Shown here: piece by piece, positions 6,216-8,504 of the stretch | Layout of the letters: the number at the start of each line of letters is the position of its first letter | How positions within the stretch are numbered: position 1 is the first letter of the stretch | Origin: an uncultured Prevotella sp. | GTDB lineage: Bacteria; Bacteroidota; Bacteroidia; Bacteroidales; Bacteroidaceae | Reading direction: 5' to 3' | Assembly (NCBI GenBank): GCA_900547085.1 | Contig: URFI01000092.1 | Span: forward strand, 1-8,504 | Length of the DNA: 8,504 nucleotides | Notes under the pieces: generated by a model | What the model was told of the DNA's origin: nothing | Database searches by the model: none | The model's input: the letters and a program-made list of their open reading frames with translations, nothing else | Position numbers and translations under genes: made by a program

Positions 6216-6854
6216 ATGGCAAAATCAAGAGATACAAGTAAGCAGAAGAAAATCAATGTCCGCGTAGACTTTACGCCTATGGTGGATATGATGATGCTTC
6301 TTATTACATTCTTCATGCTCTGTACTTCATTGGCCAAACCGCAAACGATGGAGTTGAGTATGCCTAGTAACGATAAGAACATTACTGATCAAGACAAGTC
6401 GGTAACGAAGGCTTCATATACGATTACCGTTTATGTGGCTGGAAACAACAAGATCTTCTACACTGAAGGTTTGCCCAAATATGACAATCCTGAAAGCCTC
6501 AAGGAAACTACTTGGGGTAAAGACGGAATCCGCAAGGTATTCATGCAGCACGTGACCGAGGACAATACACAACCCGTGCTACAGGTGATGAAGGCCAAGG
6601 CCGAGCTTGACCAGAAGAAAGATCAAATGCCCGACTCCGTATATAAGAAGGAATTGTCTAAAATCAAAGCCGGTGAAATTGGTGGTGAGAAGATTCAGAC
6701 AATGACGGTCATTATTAAGGCAACGGATAAAGCGTTAGCACAGAATGTTATTGATGCTCTCGACGAGATGCAGATTTGCAGCATAGCTAAATACGTTCTC
6801 GACAAGATTTCCCCAGACGACGCAAAGTTGTTGAAAGCAAAGGGTGTCGAGTAA
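6216..6854 (+). CDS. exbD: ExbD/TolR-family proton-motor subunit, second copy
   Basis: A second ExbD, clearly different from the one just upstream. The basic N-terminus (KSRDTSKQKK) is followed by VDFTPMVDMMMLLITFFML (17-35). Asp24 is the likely proton carrier. The periplasmic part (about 41-212) begins TMELSMPSNDK, as is common for ExbD. It carries a Lys/Glu-rich charged stretch (125-160), then a typical MTVIIKATDKALAQNVIDALDEMQ (163-186) followed by a C-terminal tail. At 212 residues it is much longer than E. coli ExbD. Outside the membrane signature the two ExbDs look little alike, so they are not a recent duplication. They could form a mixed ExbD pair in one ExbB ring, or serve separate partners. 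Spacing is 2 bases from exbD1 and 35 bases to tonB. Confidence 0.92.
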   Translation: MAKSRDTSKQKKINVRVDFTPMVDMMMLLITFFMLCTSLAKPQTMELSMPSNDKNITDQDKSVTKASYTITVYVAGNNKIFYTEGLPKYDNPESLKETTWGKDGIRKVFMQHVTEDNTQPVLQVMKAKAELDQKKDQMPDSVYKKELSKIKAGEIGGEKIQTMTVIIKATDKALAQNVIDALDEMQICSIAKYVLDKISPDDAKLLKAKGVE

Positions 6855-6889
6855 GAGAACAAAGTATTAACTATTAAAAAAGAGAAACA

Positions 6890-7726
6890 ATGTCAAAAAT
6901 TGATTTGATCTCTGGTGAATGGACCGACCTCGTTTTTGCCGGCCGTAACCAGGCTTACGGTGCCTATCAGCTAAGAAAAGGTACTGGTAAGAGAAATGTT
7001 ATCTCTATCATTGCTGTAGTCGTATTAGTCTTGTTGTGTCAGATAGGTCTTTCTTTAAAGAAAGCCGCTGATGCAGAAGCCAGAAAGAGAGCAGCTATGA
7101 CAGAGGTAGTTGAACTTTCTAAGTTGGAACAGCCTAAGAAAAAGGCCGAAGTAAAACAACAAAAGAAAATTCAAGTTGAACCCGAAAAGGTTGTTGAGCG
7201 AGTAAAGAGTTCTATCAAGTTTACCGCACCTGTCATCAAGAACGATAAGGAGGTGAAACCTGAAGAAGAATTGAAAACTCAAGATGAATTGATGAATACG
7301 AAAACCGCCATCGGTGCCATTGACGTAAAAGGTAATGACGACAAGGGTGGTGAAGTATTGAAACTTAAAGAAGCAGTGGCTCAGCCAGAGCCAAAACCGG
7401 AAGTTGAGAACAAGGTATTCGATGTCGTTGAGCAGATGCCATCATTCCCAGGTGGTCCTTCTGCCTTGATGAAGTATTTGAGCGAAAACGTTAGGTATCC
7501 TGTAGTGGCACAAGAAAATGGTGTGCAGGGACGTGTGGTTGTTTCTTTCGTTGTAGAGAAAGATGGACATATCACAGACGTTAAAGTAGTTCGTTCAGTA
7601 GACCCTTCATTGGATAAGGAAGCAGCTCGTGTTGTAAAGAGCATGCCTAGTTGGATTCCTGGTAAGCAAAATGGCTCAGCCGTACGTGTGAAATACAACG
7701 TGCCTGTTTCGTTCAAATTGCAATAA
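6890..7726 (+). CDS. tonB: TonB energy-transducing protein with C-terminal TonB domain
   Basis: Spans the periplasm and passes motor energy to outer-membrane TonB-dependent transporters by binding their TonB box. The 278-residue protein starts with a cytosolic stretch (1-35) carrying GEWTDLVFAGRNQAYGAYQL (9-28), a box typical of Bacteroidota TonB proteins. It is followed by a membrane anchor (about 36-55) and a long Lys/Glu-rich linker (56-175), with only a short proline-containing piece (QPEPKPEVE, 165-173) instead of the long Pro-rich spacer of E. coli TonB. The C-terminal TonB domain is at about 178-278: MPSFPGG (183-188 region), YPVVAQENGVQGRVVVSFVV (203-222), DGHITDVKVVRSVDPSLDKE (225-244) and MPSWIPGKQNG (252-262), ending in VPVSFKLQ. 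The ATG at 6890 keeps the conserved N-terminal box complete. The gene sits in a typical exbB-exbD-exbD-tonB order. No promoter box is seen in the 35 bases upstream, so it is probably read from the exbB promoter. Confidence 0.94.
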   Translation: MSKIDLISGEWTDLVFAGRNQAYGAYQLRKGTGKRNVISIIAVVVLVLLCQIGLSLKKAADAEARKRAAMTEVVELSKLEQPKKKAEVKQQKKIQVEPEKVVERVKSSIKFTAPVIKNDKEVKPEEELKTQDELMNTKTAIGAIDVKGNDDKGGEVLKLKEAVAQPEPKPEVENKVFDVVEQMPSFPGGPSALMKYLSENVRYPVVAQENGVQGRVVVSFVVEKDGHITDVKVVRSVDPSLDKEAARVVKSMPSWIPGKQNGSAVRVKYNVPVSFKLQ

Positions 7727-7727
7727 T

Positions 7728-8504
7728 ATGAATTGTAAATTATCTTACATCATCGTAGGATTAACACTTTCTGTTTCTCTTTTGGCTTCTTGCCAAAACA
7801 AGAAGACAAAAGATGGCAGAACAGATACTTATTCGTCAGGAGCAATAACTTTTGCTTCTGACGAAAGTTTTAGTCCTGTTATCGAAGAGGAGCGCGAGCT
7901 CTTCGAGTTTACTTATCCAGAGGCTAAGCTGACTTCAATCTATACGAACGAGTCGGACGCCATAAACAAACTTCTCAAGGGAGAAGTGTTCATGGCAATA
8001 ACGTCGCGTGATTTTACAAAAGACGAGTTGGAAAGTTTGAAAGCAAACAAACAGTTCCCTCGCTCTATCAAGTTCGCTTATGATGGACTTGCTTTGGTTC
8101 AGAATATAAACAACACAGATTCTTGTATCAGTGTTGACAATATAAGAAAAATATTTAACGGAGAAATCACTAAATGGAGTCAAATCTATCCCCATTCCAA
8201 GATTGGAGACATCACGGTAGTATTTGACAATCCTAACTCGTCTGCCGTGCATTACGTTGAAGATTCCATCCTCGGAGGAAAGCCTATCGCGAATAAAAAT
8301 GTAGCCGCAGTCAAAAAGACAGAAGAGGTTATTAAATATGTAGAAGAAAACAAGGGAGCCATTGGCATTATTGGAAGCAATTGGCTCAATGATAAGCGTG
8401 ACTCCACCAACCTTACTTTCAAGAAAGAAATACGCCCGATGGCTGTTTCTTCAATTCCGGTGGCCAATGTGCAAAACAGTTGGAAGCCTTATCAGTACTA
8501 CTTC
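7728..8504 (+). CDS. PstS-like periplasmic substrate-binding lipoprotein (partial, runs off the window end)
   Basis: The open frame runs from the ATG at 7728 to the last base, giving 259 codons with no stop, so the C-terminus is missing. The N-terminus is a lipoprotein signal: a hydrophobic stretch at 6-20, then LASC with the lipidated cysteine at 22. Features of the phosphate-binding PstS-like family are ITFASDESFSPVIEEE (40-55), MAITSRDFTKDE (89-100), AYDGLALVQN (117-126), IRKIFNGEITKWSQI (139-153) and KGAIGIIGSNWL (209-220). The strict phosphate loops of true PstS (Ser/Thr-Gly-rich turns such as SGT) are not obvious: the corresponding segment reads NPNSSAVHY (168-176). The ligand is therefore uncertain. 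It starts one base after the tonB stop (TAATATG), so it is almost certainly in the same transcript and translationally coupled. No ABC permease or ATPase is in view. It may bind phosphate, another small anion, or act as an accessory part of the TonB motor. Confidence 0.85.
   Translation, partial: MNCKLSYIIVGLTLSVSLLASCQNKKTKDGRTDTYSSGAITFASDESFSPVIEEERELFEFTYPEAKLTSIYTNESDAINKLLKGEVFMAITSRDFTKDELESLKANKQFPRSIKFAYDGLALVQNINNTDSCISVDNIRKIFNGEITKWSQIYPHSKIGDITVVFDNPNSSAVHYVEDSILGGKPIANKNVAAVKKTEEVIKYVEENKGAIGIIGSNWLNDKRDSTNLTFKKEIRPMAVSSIPVANVQNSWKPYQYYF

Noticed and set aside
7935..8467. Two - strand open frames over the lipoprotein region
   Set aside because: The + strand frame from 7728 to the window end is open throughout, begins with a clear lipoprotein signal and shows PstS-like motifs, so the reverse frames are shadows.
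1..8504. Mobile element, CRISPR array, toxin-antitoxin pair or defence island
   Set aside because: No transposase, integrase, direct-repeat array, terminal repeats or defence-type domains are visible. All genes are recognisable housekeeping or transport genes on one strand.

Overview
The window looks like ordinary chromosome from a Bacteroidota organism, most likely a Prevotella-like member of the Bacteroidales. Three lines of evidence support this. The promoters are of the Bacteroidota type, with a -7 box TAnnTTTGC seen before three transcription units. Most genes lack a good Shine-Dalgarno sequence and have A/T-rich start regions. The gene content is typical: a long LptF/LptG permease, a fused RibBA, a class I aminotransferase, and exbB-exbD-exbD-tonB followed by a lipoprotein. 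All seven genes are on the + strand. I see no tRNA, rRNA, CRISPR array, insertion sequence, phage gene or classical G/C-rich terminator with a T-tract.

Layout. Bases 1-68 hold a promoter and a 12-bp palindrome. Bases 69-1976 encode an LptF/LptG-family permease for lipopolysaccharide export, with an enlarged periplasmic domain and a C-terminal extension absent from the short E. coli proteins. After 29 bases containing a 14-bp palindrome comes ribBA (2006-3217), a bifunctional enzyme for the two entry steps of riboflavin synthesis. A 112-base gap carries the promoter of an aspartate-type aminotransferase (3330-4523). A 216-base A/T-rich gap then carries the promoter and long leader of the last unit.

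The last unit is exbB (4740-5561), exbD1 (5593-6213), exbD2 (6216-6854), tonB (6890-7726) and a PstS-like lipoprotein (7728 to the window end, truncated at 259 codons). ExbB and the two ExbD proteins should form a proton-driven inner-membrane motor. TonB would pass that energy to outer-membrane transporters, which Bacteroidota use for glycans, iron, haem and vitamin B12. The lipoprotein starts one base after the tonB stop, so it is probably co-translated with tonB and may work with the motor. No ABC permease or ATPase gene for it is visible.

Nothing here is clearly a new defence or mobile system. The points most worth a second look are the PstS-like lipoprotein tied to a TonB motor with two divergent ExbDs, the unexplained C-terminal domain of the LptF/LptG protein, and several inverted repeats sitting in the short spacers and promoters.
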